A DNA stretch of 64,000 bases from assembly GCF_021390475.1 (NCBI RefSeq), contig NZ_JAJUWS010000005.1:1-64000 (forward strand), read 5' to 3'. Position 1 is the stretch's first letter; each line of letters begins with the position of its first letter. This stretch comes from Streptomyces sp. ST2-7A. GTDB taxonomy: Bacteria > Actinomycetota > Actinomycetes > Streptomycetales > Streptomycetaceae. The notes beneath the pieces are model-generated. The model was not told where the DNA came from. It did not search any database and saw nothing but the letters and a program-made list of their open reading frames with translations. This document shows, one piece after another, positions 43,683-51,877 of the stretch. The position numbers and the translations under genes were made by a program.

Positions 43683-44927
43683 GTGACTTCGTCAGCGCTC
43701 GCCCCACCCAGCCTCCTCGCGCGCTTCCGGGACGTCCGCGCGCTCACCGAGCGGCTGGCCGCGCCGCTCTCCCCGGAGGACCAGACGGCGCAGTCCATGC
43801 CGGACGCCAGCCCCACGAAGTGGCACCGCGCCCACACCTCGTGGTTCTTCGAGGAATTCCTCCTCGGACCCACCGGGCACCGCCCCTTCGACCCGACCTT
43901 CGGCTACCTGTTCAACTCGTACTACGAGGCCGTCGGCCCCCGGCACCCCCGCCCCGAACGGGGGCTGATCACCCGGCCGTCGGCCGAGGAGGTCGGCCGC
44001 TACCGCTCACACGTCGACCGCGCGGTCGACGACCTGTTGGGGAACACCGTCGAGGGGGAGCACGACGGGATCGTCGAACTGGGACTGCACCACGAGCAGC
44101 AACACCAGGAACTCCTGGTCATGGACGCGCTGCACCTCCTCTCCCACCACCCGTTCGGTCCTGCGATGGTCCGACGGCCCGCCGACGACCCCGCCGACGA
44201 CCCCGCCCCGCTCCCGCAGAGCTGGCGCGCCGTCCCCGGCGGCCTTCACGAGATCGGCCACGACGGCACGGGTTTCGCGTTCGACAACGAGGGCCCGCGC
44301 CACACGGTGCACCTGGTGCCCTTCGAGATCGCCGAGCGCGCCGTCACCAACGAGGACTGGCTGGCCTTCATGGCCGACGACGGGTACTCCCGCCCCGAGC
44401 TGTGGCTCTCCGACGGCTGGGCGGCGGTCCGACGCCACGGCCTGCGCGCCCCCGGATACTGGCGGCAGGAGGAGGACGGCCGCTGGACGGTCTTCGGCGC
44501 GGCCGGTGTGCGGCCCCTGCGCCGCGCCGAGCCGGTCTGCCACGTCTCCTTCCACGAGGCGGACGCCTACGCCCGATGGGCAGGGGCCCGCCTGCCCACC
44601 GAGGCCGAGTGGGAGGTCGCCGCCCGGGAGGTGGCCGATCGGCGCGGCACCCTGCTCGACCCCGACCGCCTGCACCCCGGCCCGGTCGGTCGGCACATGA
44701 TCGGGGACGTCTGGGAGTGGACCTCCAGCGCCTACCTGCCCTATCCCGGCTTCCGGCCCGTCGAGGGCGCCGTGGGGGAGTACAACGGCAAGTTCATGTC
44801 CGACCAGCACGTCCTGCGCGGGGCGAGCTGCGTCACACCGCCCGGTCACGAGCGGTTGACCTACCGCAACTTCTACCCCGCCGGCTCCCGGTGGGTGTTC
44901 GCCGGCCTGCGACTGGCGCGGCCGTGA
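43683..44927 (+). CDS. egtB: Ergothioneine biosynthesis protein EgtB
   Basis: A 414-residue non-heme iron sulfoxide synthase. The N-terminal DinB-like domain carries the iron ligands in [13 protein letters not shown] and [15 protein letters not shown] (HxxxH-type). The C-terminal formylglycine-generating-enzyme-like domain has [34 protein letters not shown] and [14 protein letters not shown]. It joins hercynine to a cysteine donor with O2 in the ergothioneine pathway. GTG start at 43683 after GGAGG. It overlaps EgtD by 4 bases. The usual actinomycete neighbours egtA and egtC are absent on both sides. Confidence 0.92.
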   Translation: MTSSALAPPSLLARFRDVRALTERLAAPLSPEDQTAQSMPDASPTKWHRAHTSWFFEEFLLGPTGHRPFDPTFGYLFNSYYEAVGPRHPRPERGLITRPSAEEVGRYRSHVDRAVDDLLGNTVEGEHDGIVELGLHHEQQHQELLVMDALHLLSHHPFGPAMVRRPADDPADDPAPLPQSWRAVPGGLHEIGHDGTGFAFDNEGPRHTVHLVPFEIAERAVTNEDWLAFMADDGYSRPELWLSDGWAAVRRHGLRAPGYWRQEEDGRWTVFGAAGVRPLRRAEPVCHVSFHEADAYARWAGARLPTEAEWEVAAREVADRRGTLLDPDRLHPGPVGRHMIGDVWEWTSSAYLPYPGFRPVEGAVGEYNGKFMSDQHVLRGASCVTPPGHERLTYRNFYPAGSRWVFAGLRLARP

Positions 44928-45970
44928 AGGGCCCGGGGGGAACCGGACCCGTGATCCCGGACACCGCCGCCTCCGACGGAACCACGCGGGGCGGCCCTCC
45001 GCGAAGCGCGACCGTCCGGGTGGATCGACACCTGGACCCGGCGGCGCGCCGGACCGACCTGGCCCGGGACGTCCGCACCGGCCTGACCACCGACCGTCGG
45101 AGTCTGTCGCCGAAATGGTTCTACGACGCCGAGGGCTCCCGCCTCTTCGAACGCATCACCGAACTGGAGGAGTACTACCCCACCCGTCGGGAGCGCGCGA
45201 TCCTGCGCGCGCACGCCCTGGACATCGCCGAGGCCACCCGCGCCGACACCCTCGTCGAACTCGGCAGCGGGACCTCGGAGAAGACCCGCCTGCTCCTGGA
45301 CGCCCTCGCCAAGACCGGCACCCTGCGGCGATACGCGGCCCTGGACGTCGACGAGTCGGTCCTCACCGAGGCCGGGACCGCCGTGGCGGGGGAGTACCCC
45401 TCGATCACGGTGCACACCGTGGTCGGTGATTTCGAACGCCATCTCTCCTCCCTGCCCGTCGGAGGCCGGCGACTGGTGGTGTTCCTCGGCGGCACCATCG
45501 GCAACCTCCTTCCCGGGGAGCGCGCGCGTTTTCTGCGGGCCCTGACCGGGCACCTGGCCCCCGGTGACGGGCTCCTGCTCGGGACCGACCTGGTCAAGGA
45601 CCCGGCCCGTCTGATCGCCGCCTACGACGACGCGGCCGGTGTGACGGCCGAGTTCAACCGCAACGTCCTCCACGTCCTGGTCCGGGAACTCGGCGCCGAG
45701 CTGGATCCCGACGGGTTCGATCACGTCGCCGTGTGGAACGACGCCGAGGAGCGGATCGAGATGCGGCTCCGGGCCCGGGGTGAACAGACGGTGCGCGTCC
45801 TCGACCTGGAGGTGACCTTCGCAGACGGGGAGGAACTGCTGACCGAGACCAGCGCCAAGTTCCGCCGCGAGGGTGTGGAGCGGGAGCTCACGGCGGCCGG
45901 GCTGTACCTCCGCTCCTGGTGGACCGATCCCGATGGCGATTACGCCCTCTCCCTCGCCGTCATGCCGTAG
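44924..45970 (+). CDS. egtD: L-histidine N-alpha-methyltransferase EgtD
   Basis: A 348-residue SAM-dependent methyltransferase that trimethylates L-histidine to hercynine. The family hallmarks are [31 protein letters not shown], the SAM motif [33 protein letters not shown], and [15 protein letters not shown]. The C-terminal [20 protein letters not shown] carries the His-binding segment. The GTG start overlaps egtB's stop by 4 bases. A 17-bp hairpin follows 93 nt downstream after a small tandem repeat. Confidence 0.94.
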   Translation: MKGPGGTGPVIPDTAASDGTTRGGPPRSATVRVDRHLDPAARRTDLARDVRTGLTTDRRSLSPKWFYDAEGSRLFERITELEEYYPTRRERAILRAHALDIAEATRADTLVELGSGTSEKTRLLLDALAKTGTLRRYAALDVDESVLTEAGTAVAGEYPSITVHTVVGDFERHLSSLPVGGRRLVVFLGGTIGNLLPGERARFLRALTGHLAPGDGLLLGTDLVKDPARLIAAYDDAAGVTAEFNRNVLHVLVRELGAELDPDGFDHVAVWNDAEERIEMRLRARGEQTVRVLDLEVTFADGEELLTETSAKFRREGVERELTAAGLYLRSWWTDPDGDYALSLAVMP

Positions 45971-45988
45971 TCCGGCCGCCGTGTTCCC

Positions 45989-46063
45989 GGACGAACGGAT
46001 CCGGGACGAACGGATCCCGGACGAACGGATCCCGGACGAACGGATCCGGGACGAACGGATCCG
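45989..46063 (+). repeat. Five tandem 15-bp repeats
   Basis: Five adjacent copies of GGACGAACGGATCC followed by G or C (starts 45989, 46004, 46019, 46034, 46049) lie between the egtD stop and its terminator. The units differ only in the last base. It looks like a minisatellite in the 3' untranslated region. Confidence 0.9.
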
Positions 46064-46119
46064 GGGACGGAGGTTCCGCGCTCCGGGGGCCGGGGGCCGG
46101 GGGCGGAACCTCCGTCCCC
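46063..46119 (+). terminator. 17-bp hairpin after egtBD
   Basis: A perfect 17-bp inverted repeat (46063-46079 with 46103-46119, 23-nt G-rich loop) follows directly on the tandem repeats. It probably ends egtBD transcription and may also serve the convergent AfsA-like gene. Confidence 0.75.
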
Positions 46120-46217
46120 CGCCTCCGGTTCGAATCCCGGGATGTCGTCCGTGGTCGGACGCCGAGGTGCCCGCGCCCCGGGAGGAGGACCCGGCGTGGG
46201 GCGCCACCGCCGGGAGG

Positions 46218-47192
46218 TCAGCCGAGGTCGGCGACGGCGGTTCGGGCCGCCCGTCGCCGCTCGGCGGACCGTGGGAGAGGGGCCAGGACGGTTGTCTCGG
46301 TGGCGGCGGTGAGGCCGAGCGCACCACGCTGTATGGCGCTGATCGTGAGGGACCGTCCCCCCGGGTCCGGCTCCGCCTCGAACCAGCAGGGCTCACCGAG
46401 CTCGACCGGCCGCAGGAACGCGGCGTCAACGGAGGTCAGGAGAGCGGGGACGCCGTTCGGGAGTGACGCCAGGGTGGCCTGTCTCAGTGCCTCCATCAGC
46501 ACCATCGGGGGCACGTGGCCGTTCCCCGGTGGCGCCGGGTTCGAGGGGTGACCGGGCGGGACGCGCAGCTGCCAGCAGTGCTGTTCCGGGGTGGCGGAGA
46601 GCACGACATCCCGTGGGGCGGTACGACCCACCGCCGACGGAGTGGGGGACGACGGTGGTTGATCAGTGGTCCCGTTTCCCCGTCGCTGCCGGGCCCGGTC
46701 GTGGTGGCGGAGGGGAACCGACAGATGTTCCAGGCCGAGAGTGGCGATGGAGAGGAGGTCGCCGCCCCGGACCGTCTCCATGTAGAGCGTCATCGAGGCC
46801 GGGTGGCCTCCCCTGAAGCGAACGTCGGCACAGGTGAGGTGGAGGTCGACACGGGTGTCCCCGTCGGCTCCGCGCAGGGCATACGGATTGACCGAGTACT
46901 GGAGGCGGGTCCAGGCGAGATGGTGGTTCGCGGGAGTTCGGTGGATGCCACGGGCCAGGAACAGCGCGCACTGGCGAAAGGTCTCGCACAGCAGCATGGG
47001 ATCGTACGTCCCGCGTCGGGAGAGGTACCCCGGATGGTGCCCCCAGCGGGCCGACACGTGAAAGGAGTCGTTTCCGGCTCGCCGCCAATCTGTGAGGTGG
47101 ACGGCGGAAGCGGGTGTGCCGGAGCCGGTACGGGTGCGTATCGGGGTGTGCTTCGGATCGACGCCGGGTGAATTCTCTCGGACGATCAGCAT
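46218..47192 (-). CDS. AfsA/ScbA-like gamma-butyrolactone synthase-family protein
   Basis: A 324-residue protein with two AfsA hotdog repeats. The first (about 25-150) contains HPGYLSRRGTYDPMLLCETFRQCALFLA, which here replaces the usual HxxxxxxHDPLLxxExxRQ block. The second (about 195-310) contains GHVPPMVLMEALRQATLASL. AfsA-type enzymes join a beta-ketoacyl group to a glycerol derivative to start gamma-butyrolactone signals. Some homologues in clusters are only regulators or have other acyl roles. The ATG at 47192 has a GGGAGAG ribosome site 5 nt upstream, better than the GTG at 47216. It flanks the secondary-metabolite region, so a signalling role in cluster control is likely. Confidence 0.85.
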   Translation of the reverse strand: MLIVRENSPGVDPKHTPIRTRTGSGTPASAVHLTDWRRAGNDSFHVSARWGHHPGYLSRRGTYDPMLLCETFRQCALFLARGIHRTPANHHLAWTRLQYSVNPYALRGADGDTRVDLHLTCADVRFRGGHPASMTLYMETVRGGDLLSIATLGLEHLSVPLRHHDRARQRRGNGTTDQPPSSPTPSAVGRTAPRDVVLSATPEQHCWQLRVPPGHPSNPAPPGNGHVPPMVLMEALRQATLASLPNGVPALLTSVDAAFLRPVELGEPCWFEAEPDPGGRSLTISAIQRGALGLTAATETTVLAPLPRSAERRRAARTAVADLG

Positions 47193-47216
47193 TTCTCTCC
47201 CGTGAGGCGTTTGCAC

Positions 47217-47483
47217 GCGGCCCCGACGAGTAAGGGAAGGGGCCGCCAGGAAGAGTAACCGCGTTTGTTTTCCCTGTCGAGAGATTGTGTGGAGAGGGTC
47301 ACGGTGTGAAGGGGGAGAGTCACTCGGCGCACTGATCGATCAAGATGTCCGGTATTTTAGGTGGGTGAATTTTGACGCGTTTGTTGCATTGGTCCCGGTG
47401 TGGCGATCCATTTGTGGGGGGCAAGTGCGAAGTCAGTGTTTGAGGTGGCTGAGAGGTGGGGAGGAATTTAGCTGTATTGAGTG
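47217..47483 (-). promoter_or_regulatory. AT-richer upstream region with two GCGTTTGTT sites
   Basis: The region before the AfsA-like gene has a visibly lower GC content than its surroundings. The motif GCGTTTGTT occurs twice (47261-47269 and 47377-47385). On the other strand it reads AACAAACGC, close to half of the ARE operators bound by gamma-butyrolactone receptors (ACAAACCG-type halves). The first copy sits in AACCGCGTTTGTTTTCC about 70 nt upstream of the start codon. This is a candidate operator region; the match is partial. Confidence 0.35.
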
Positions 47484-47523
47484 GTGTCGGTCCGGTCGAG
47501 TGACTGCCCGGCCGGACCGACAC
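47484..47523 (-). terminator. Hairpin after acyltransferase gene
   Basis: A 12-bp perfect inverted repeat (GTGTCGGTCCGG and complement, 16-nt loop) lies 18 nt past the stop of the minus-strand acyltransferase gene and separates it from the AfsA promoter region. Confidence 0.75.
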
Positions 47524-47540
47524 ACTGCTCTTTTCGCAGG

Positions 47541-48863
47541 TCAGCGAGTTAGGGTGGGGGCGGGGTCGGTACCGGGGGCGGTGCCGGGGTCGGCACCGGG
47601 GTCCGATGTGACGGCGGCGTTTCCGGGAGGCGAATTCCTGGCGTTCGCCCAGCGCTGCACACCATTGAGAATGGGGCGTTCCACGAGATAGTAGCTGAGC
47701 GATGCAATGGCAATGCTGCCGATGAGAACGGCGGTCATGAGCTCCGGGAACTGGATGGTTCCGCGCAACACATTCATTTCCGCGGGCTCCGTGCCGAATA
47801 TGCTTCCGGTGCCGAACCAGAAGTACATCACGGCGAAATGCCAGAGGTAGATTCCGTAGGATATTCGCCCCAAATAGCGGGACACGGGATTGTCGAATAC
47901 GCCGTCGAGTACGCGTGACCGGGTACCGGGGATGGCGAGGGGCGTCACCACGAGGTACGAGAAGAGCAGCAGCAGGAAGTACTGGGTCAGGGCCAGCCCG
48001 CCGCTCTCGTAGTCGCCGTAGCCGGGCCTGCCGAAGGGCTGGGTGCAGTTGAAGGCGTAGACCACCACGGCGCCCCCCACCAGCAGGAGCGGGCGTTCAC
48101 GGGCGACCCGGTGAAGGAAGTGCTCCTTGCCGTGTTCGGCGGCGAGCAGCAGGATGGCCATCATCATGCCGAGCACGAAGGCGCCCCCGACGGCGAACGG
48201 CCACCAGTACTGCTCGGGGTAGATGCCCATCTCCGGACGGTGGATGTGGTAGGTCCACCATGCCGACGCGATGACGACCACCCCGGGCGGGATCAGCATC
48301 CGGCGGATCTTCTTCCCGAAGTCATCGGTGCCGCGCGCCAGTCGGTGCATCAGCCAGGCGAGGAGTGGCAGGGCCAGGTAGTACTGCATTTCGGCGGGCA
48401 CCGTCCACGCCGGGTCCATCCCCGCGATCCAGGTGTAGTCGTAGACCTGGAGCATGAGGAGCGGCCTCAGCACGTACCACGGACCGTCGATGGCACGGTA
48501 GTTGAGGAGGAAGACGCAGACCAGTGCCAGCAGGGCGTAGGCCGGCCACAGGCGGGCCACCCGCTTGGCGAAGAACGCCTTCAGATCCGGATGGGGCGTT
48601 CCGTAGAGGGTCCAGCGGGCGAATTGGCGGTACAGGAGCATACCGGACAGTACGAAGAACGGGCCCAGGGCGATGGGGCGCAGGCCGGCGAGGAGCACCG
48701 CGAGGGTCTCATTGCCGGGCTCCACGTCGTATGCGCCCATGACACCGGCGGTGAAGGAGGTGTGTACGGCGGCGACTCCGAGCGCACACAGGGCGCGGAC
48801 GCCGTCGAGTCGCCCGATTCTCCGCGGTTGTCGGGAGGTGGGCGCGGCCGTAGTGGTCTTCAC
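47541..48863 (-). CDS. Acyltransferase-3 family membrane O-acyltransferase
   Basis: A 440-residue integral membrane protein with about 10 helices. It has the acyltransferase_3 signature: RLDGVRALCALGVAAVHTS with the catalytic-type His near the end of helix 1, GPFFVLSGMLLYRQFARW, RVARLWPAYAL, and YLGRISYGIYLWHFAVMYFW late in the protein. Such enzymes acylate sugars, macrolides or cell-surface polymers using cytoplasmic acyl-CoA. The GTG at 48863 is selected because AGGAG lies 8 nt upstream. It is divergent from the methyltransferase gene; its link to the enediyne-like cluster is by position only. Confidence 0.88.
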   Translation of the reverse strand: MKTTTAAPTSRQPRRIGRLDGVRALCALGVAAVHTSFTAGVMGAYDVEPGNETLAVLLAGLRPIALGPFFVLSGMLLYRQFARWTLYGTPHPDLKAFFAKRVARLWPAYALLALVCVFLLNYRAIDGPWYVLRPLLMLQVYDYTWIAGMDPAWTVPAEMQYYLALPLLAWLMHRLARGTDDFGKKIRRMLIPPGVVVIASAWWTYHIHRPEMGIYPEQYWWPFAVGGAFVLGMMMAILLLAAEHGKEHFLHRVARERPLLLVGGAVVVYAFNCTQPFGRPGYGDYESGGLALTQYFLLLLFSYLVVTPLAIPGTRSRVLDGVFDNPVSRYLGRISYGIYLWHFAVMYFWFGTGSIFGTEPAEMNVLRGTIQFPELMTAVLIGSIAIASLSYYLVERPILNGVQRWANARNSPPGNAAVTSDPGADPGTAPGTDPAPTLTR

Positions 48864-49089
48864 AACAGCGACTCCTCTTGTTCGATCGATCTCCTCAGGA
48901 TGGTGTTGTCCGGGCGCCCGGACCATCTCCAAAAATGCGGTCTTCGACGGGTGTTCCTGGGGTGGCGCACCCTGTTCGGGGCGCGCGCGGGAGCGGGGGC
49001 GCACAGCAGTCTCGGAGATGCCCGTCCGCGGACGGAGCCCGGAGCATGGGCGCGAGCGGGCCTCGGGTCCGACGGGCCACCTGGATGGG

Positions 49090-50106
49090 ATGTGGATCGT
49101 GGGTGTTGAAGGTGTGCGCGGTTCCGAGCGCGCGTTGGCGACCCTCTACAACTCGGCGGTGGCCGCGTGGGCACTCGCCGCAGCCTGGGAAATCGGAGCG
49201 TTGGAGGAACTCCATCGGGAGCGACGTCTCGATGTGAGGGCGTTCGCCATACGCGAGAACCTGGATGAGTCGTCCACCGTCGGCCTGTTCCGGGCGTTGG
49301 CGGTGGCAGGGATCGTTCGACGTGAGGGGACGGTGGTGACGCCCCGGGAACGGTTCGAAGAGGCGTATCGCACCAAGTCGTTCTTCCACTGGCTCACCCG
49401 GGGCAGCGCGGAGCTTTTCCGGGAGATCCCCTCCGTGCTGCCGCGGGCCAACCGCACCGGTGATTTCTACCGACGGGACCCGGCCGCCATCGCGTACGCG
49501 TGTCGGGAGATAGACGAGGTCACCTACGCGCCGACCTTCCGCAAGGCTCTGCGGGAAATCGACTTCACGCCTCGACGTGTCGCCGACCTGGGGTGCGGCA
49601 GCGGGGCGCGACTGCGACAGATCCTCGAGCTGTATCCCTCGGCCACCGGCATCGGCATCGATGTCGCCGACCCCGCGCTGGAGGTCGCCCGTGCGGAGCT
49701 GGAGGCGGCGGAACTCGGCCACCGGGCGGGGTTCGTCCACGGGGACGTCCTCCGGCTGTCGCCGGCTCCGGAATACGACTCGGTCGATCTGCTCACCTGC
49801 TTCATGATGGGCCACGACTTCTGGCAGGACCGCGGCCGGGAGGGGGCGATCGCCACCCTGCGGGGTCTGCGGGAGGCGTTTCCCGGCGCGCGTCGGTTGC
49901 TCATCGGTGACGCGACCCGGACGACCTTCGCCGACGACGAGCTGCCGGTGTTCACCCTGGGGTTCGAGCTCGGCCACGACCTGATGGGGACCTATCTGCC
50001 GTCGATCGCGGAGTGGGAGTCGGTCATCCCGGAATCCGGGTGGGAGTTGGTGGGGATGCACCGCATCGAGATGACCGTGGGCGAAGTCATCCTCGTTCTC
50101 GGATGA
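49090..50106 (+). CDS. SAM methyltransferase with N-terminal winged helix
   Basis: A 338-residue methyltransferase of the O-methyltransferase-like type. The N-terminal dimerisation/winged-helix part (about 10-130) contains LDESSTVGLFRALAVAGIVRREG. The Rossmann domain has RVADLGCGSGARLRQIL (motif I), GIGIDVADPALEVARAE, and DLLTCFMMGHDFWQD. It resembles methyltransferases in peptide and polyketide clusters. The ATG at 49090 is used; the upstream ribosome site is weak. It lies 10 nt before the ThDP-enzyme gene, so the two form one unit. The substrate is unknown. Confidence 0.83.
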   Translation: MWIVGVEGVRGSERALATLYNSAVAAWALAAAWEIGALEELHRERRLDVRAFAIRENLDESSTVGLFRALAVAGIVRREGTVVTPRERFEEAYRTKSFFHWLTRGSAELFREIPSVLPRANRTGDFYRRDPAAIAYACREIDEVTYAPTFRKALREIDFTPRRVADLGCGSGARLRQILELYPSATGIGIDVADPALEVARAELEAAELGHRAGFVHGDVLRLSPAPEYDSVDLLTCFMMGHDFWQDRGREGAIATLRGLREAFPGARRLLIGDATRTTFADDELPVFTLGFELGHDLMGTYLPSIAEWESVIPESGWELVGMHRIEMTVGEVILVLG

Positions 50107-50116
50107 GGGGACGGGG

Positions 50117-51778
50117 ATGACCACGGTTGTCGAAGCTGTCGCCGGTGCCCTGGTAGGAGCCGGGGTGCGGCACGTGTTCGGTCTGGTCGGAGGCGGCAAC
50201 GTCCTCGCCGTCGCGGCGATGACGTCCGCCGGCCTGCACTACACCGCCGCCCGACACGAGAGCGGTGCGGTGGTGATGGCCGACGCCTACCACCGGGTCG
50301 GTGGGGGGGTCGCCGTGTGCACCACCACCCACGGGGCGGGACTGACCAACGCGCTCACTCCCCTGGCCGAGGCGGTCAAGCACCGATCCGGCTTGGTGTT
50401 GGTGTCCGGCGCTCCGGCCACCGGTGGACCCGGGGCACACGACGTGGACCAGGTCGCGCTCCTCACTTCCCTGGGAGTGGAGGTGGAGGTCCTCTCGCCG
50501 GACGGCGCGGAGGCCCGGACCCGGGCCGCGGTCGTCCGGGCCCGGGCGGAGCGGCGTCCCGTCGCGCTGTTGTTGCCCACCGATGTCTCGGGAGCGGAGG
50601 TGGGGGTGTCACCCGAAGCCGGTTCGGAACCGCTCGGTGCCGCTCCGCCCGTGACACCGGACGCCGATCGGGTGATGCGGATCGCCGCGGCGCTGGCCAC
50701 GGCCCGGCGGCCCCTGGTGGTGGCCGGCCTGGGCGCGTGGCGAGCGGGCGCCCGGGAAGTGTTGGAGGAGCTCGGGACACGGGTCGGGGCCTTCCTGGCC
50801 ACGACGGTGATGGGCTCGGGCATGTTCGCCGGCAGTCCCTGGTCGGTGGGTGTCTGCGGCGGTTTCTCGGCTCCGGCCACCGCGCGACTGATCGCCGAGG
50901 CCGACGTGGTGGTCGCGTTCGGCGCTTCGCTGGACCCTTTCACCCTGCACGGCGGAAGACTCATCGATCCGCGGGCCACCGTGGTGCAGGTCACGCTGGC
51001 GGACACCGCGTCGAGCCGGGCGGACACCGTGCTCCGCGCCGACGCGGCGGCCACGGCGCGGGCGTTGCTGGCCGCGCTCGGCCCGGCAACGCCCGGGGAG
51101 CCGGCCGATCACTGGCGGAGCCGGATCGGACCCGATCGGCTCCGCGCGCTGGCGCGGGGTTGGCACGCGGAGCCGTTCCAAGACCGCTCCGAGCCCCGGC
51201 GGATCGATCCCCGCTCGCTGACCCGGGCGTTGGTCGCCCTTCTGCCGCGTGAGCGGACCGTGGTCTGGGACGGGGGCCACTTCATCGCGTGGCCGGCGCA
51301 GTACTGGTCGGTTCCGGACCCGCACGGTCTGGTCTTCACCGGGGCCGCCTTCCAGTGCATAGGGCTCGGTTTCGCCGGTGCGGTGGGAGCCGCGGTGGGC
51401 CGGCCGGATCGGGTGGTGGTCCTCGCCACCGGGGACGGCGGCGGCCTGATGGGGCTGCCCGAACTCGAGACCCTGGTGCGGACCGGCGTTTCCGCGCTGG
51501 TCGTGATCTACGACGACGCCTCCTACGGCTTCGAGGAGCACATGTACCTGCCACGCGGCGCGGACCCGGCCACGGTGCGGTTTTCCGATACGGACTTCGC
51601 GGGCATCGCGCGGGCCCTGGGGGCGGAGGCGGTGACCGTGCGGGCCCCGGAGGATCTGGCGATCGTCGAACGGTGGACCGGGCATGGGCGGCCGGGTGTG
51701 CTGGTTCTGGACTGCAAGCTCACCGGTGGAGTCGTCGCGCCGTTCCTGGAGGAGCTGATCCGGGGACCCGCGGGCTGA
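50117..51778 (+). CDS. Thiamine diphosphate-dependent enzyme (acetolactate-synthase-like)
   Basis: A 553-residue ThDP enzyme with the three-domain order of the acetolactate synthase/benzoylformate decarboxylase group. The catalytic Glu is Glu48 in ARHESGAVVMADAY. The FAD/transhydrogenase-like middle domain is residues 185-330. The ThDP-Mg2+ motif is TGDGGGLMGLPELETL with a VIYDDASYG ending. The pair of Asn residues in that ending is replaced by Asp. It probably decarboxylates a 2-oxo acid or forms a C-C bond on a pathway intermediate. It follows a methyltransferase by 10 nt and ends at a strong terminator. The substrate is not deducible. Confidence 0.85.
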   Translation: MTTVVEAVAGALVGAGVRHVFGLVGGGNVLAVAAMTSAGLHYTAARHESGAVVMADAYHRVGGGVAVCTTTHGAGLTNALTPLAEAVKHRSGLVLVSGAPATGGPGAHDVDQVALLTSLGVEVEVLSPDGAEARTRAAVVRARAERRPVALLLPTDVSGAEVGVSPEAGSEPLGAAPPVTPDADRVMRIAAALATARRPLVVAGLGAWRAGAREVLEELGTRVGAFLATTVMGSGMFAGSPWSVGVCGGFSAPATARLIAEADVVVAFGASLDPFTLHGGRLIDPRATVVQVTLADTASSRADTVLRADAAATARALLAALGPATPGEPADHWRSRIGPDRLRALARGWHAEPFQDRSEPRRIDPRSLTRALVALLPRERTVVWDGGHFIAWPAQYWSVPDPHGLVFTGAAFQCIGLGFAGAVGAAVGRPDRVVVLATGDGGGLMGLPELETLVRTGVSALVVIYDDASYGFEEHMYLPRGADPATVRFSDTDFAGIARALGAEAVTVRAPEDLAIVERWTGHGRPGVLVLDCKLTGGVVAPFLEELIRGPAG

Positions 51779-51786
51779 TCATCCGA

Positions 51787-51816
51787 AGGGGCCCCGACAT
51801 CGATGTCGGGGCCCCT
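51787..51816. terminator. Perfect 30-bp palindrome, bidirectional terminator
   Basis: AGGGGCCCCGACAT, then CG, then the exact complement form a fully self-complementary 30-base palindrome. It lies between the convergent ThDP-enzyme gene and the phenol hydroxylase gene, 9 and 62 nt from their stops. Confidence 0.9.
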
Positions 51817-51877
51817 CGCTGTTCCGGCCCGGCCTCGGGGGTCCGTCTCCGTGCGGATCCGCCTCCGGGGTTCCGCC

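Noticed and set aside
45989..46063. CRISPR array
   Set aside because: The 15-bp units are directly adjacent with no spacers, and no cas gene is present.
46122..46142. tRNA T-arm-like GGTTCGAATCC
   Set aside because: The T-loop sequence is present but the stem has a mismatch, and no acceptor, D or anticodon arm can be folded around it; it lies beside the egtD terminator.
48895..50199. Minus-strand open frame opposite the methyltransferase gene
   Set aside because: Low-complexity shadow; the plus-strand frame has a clear SAM motif and plausible start.
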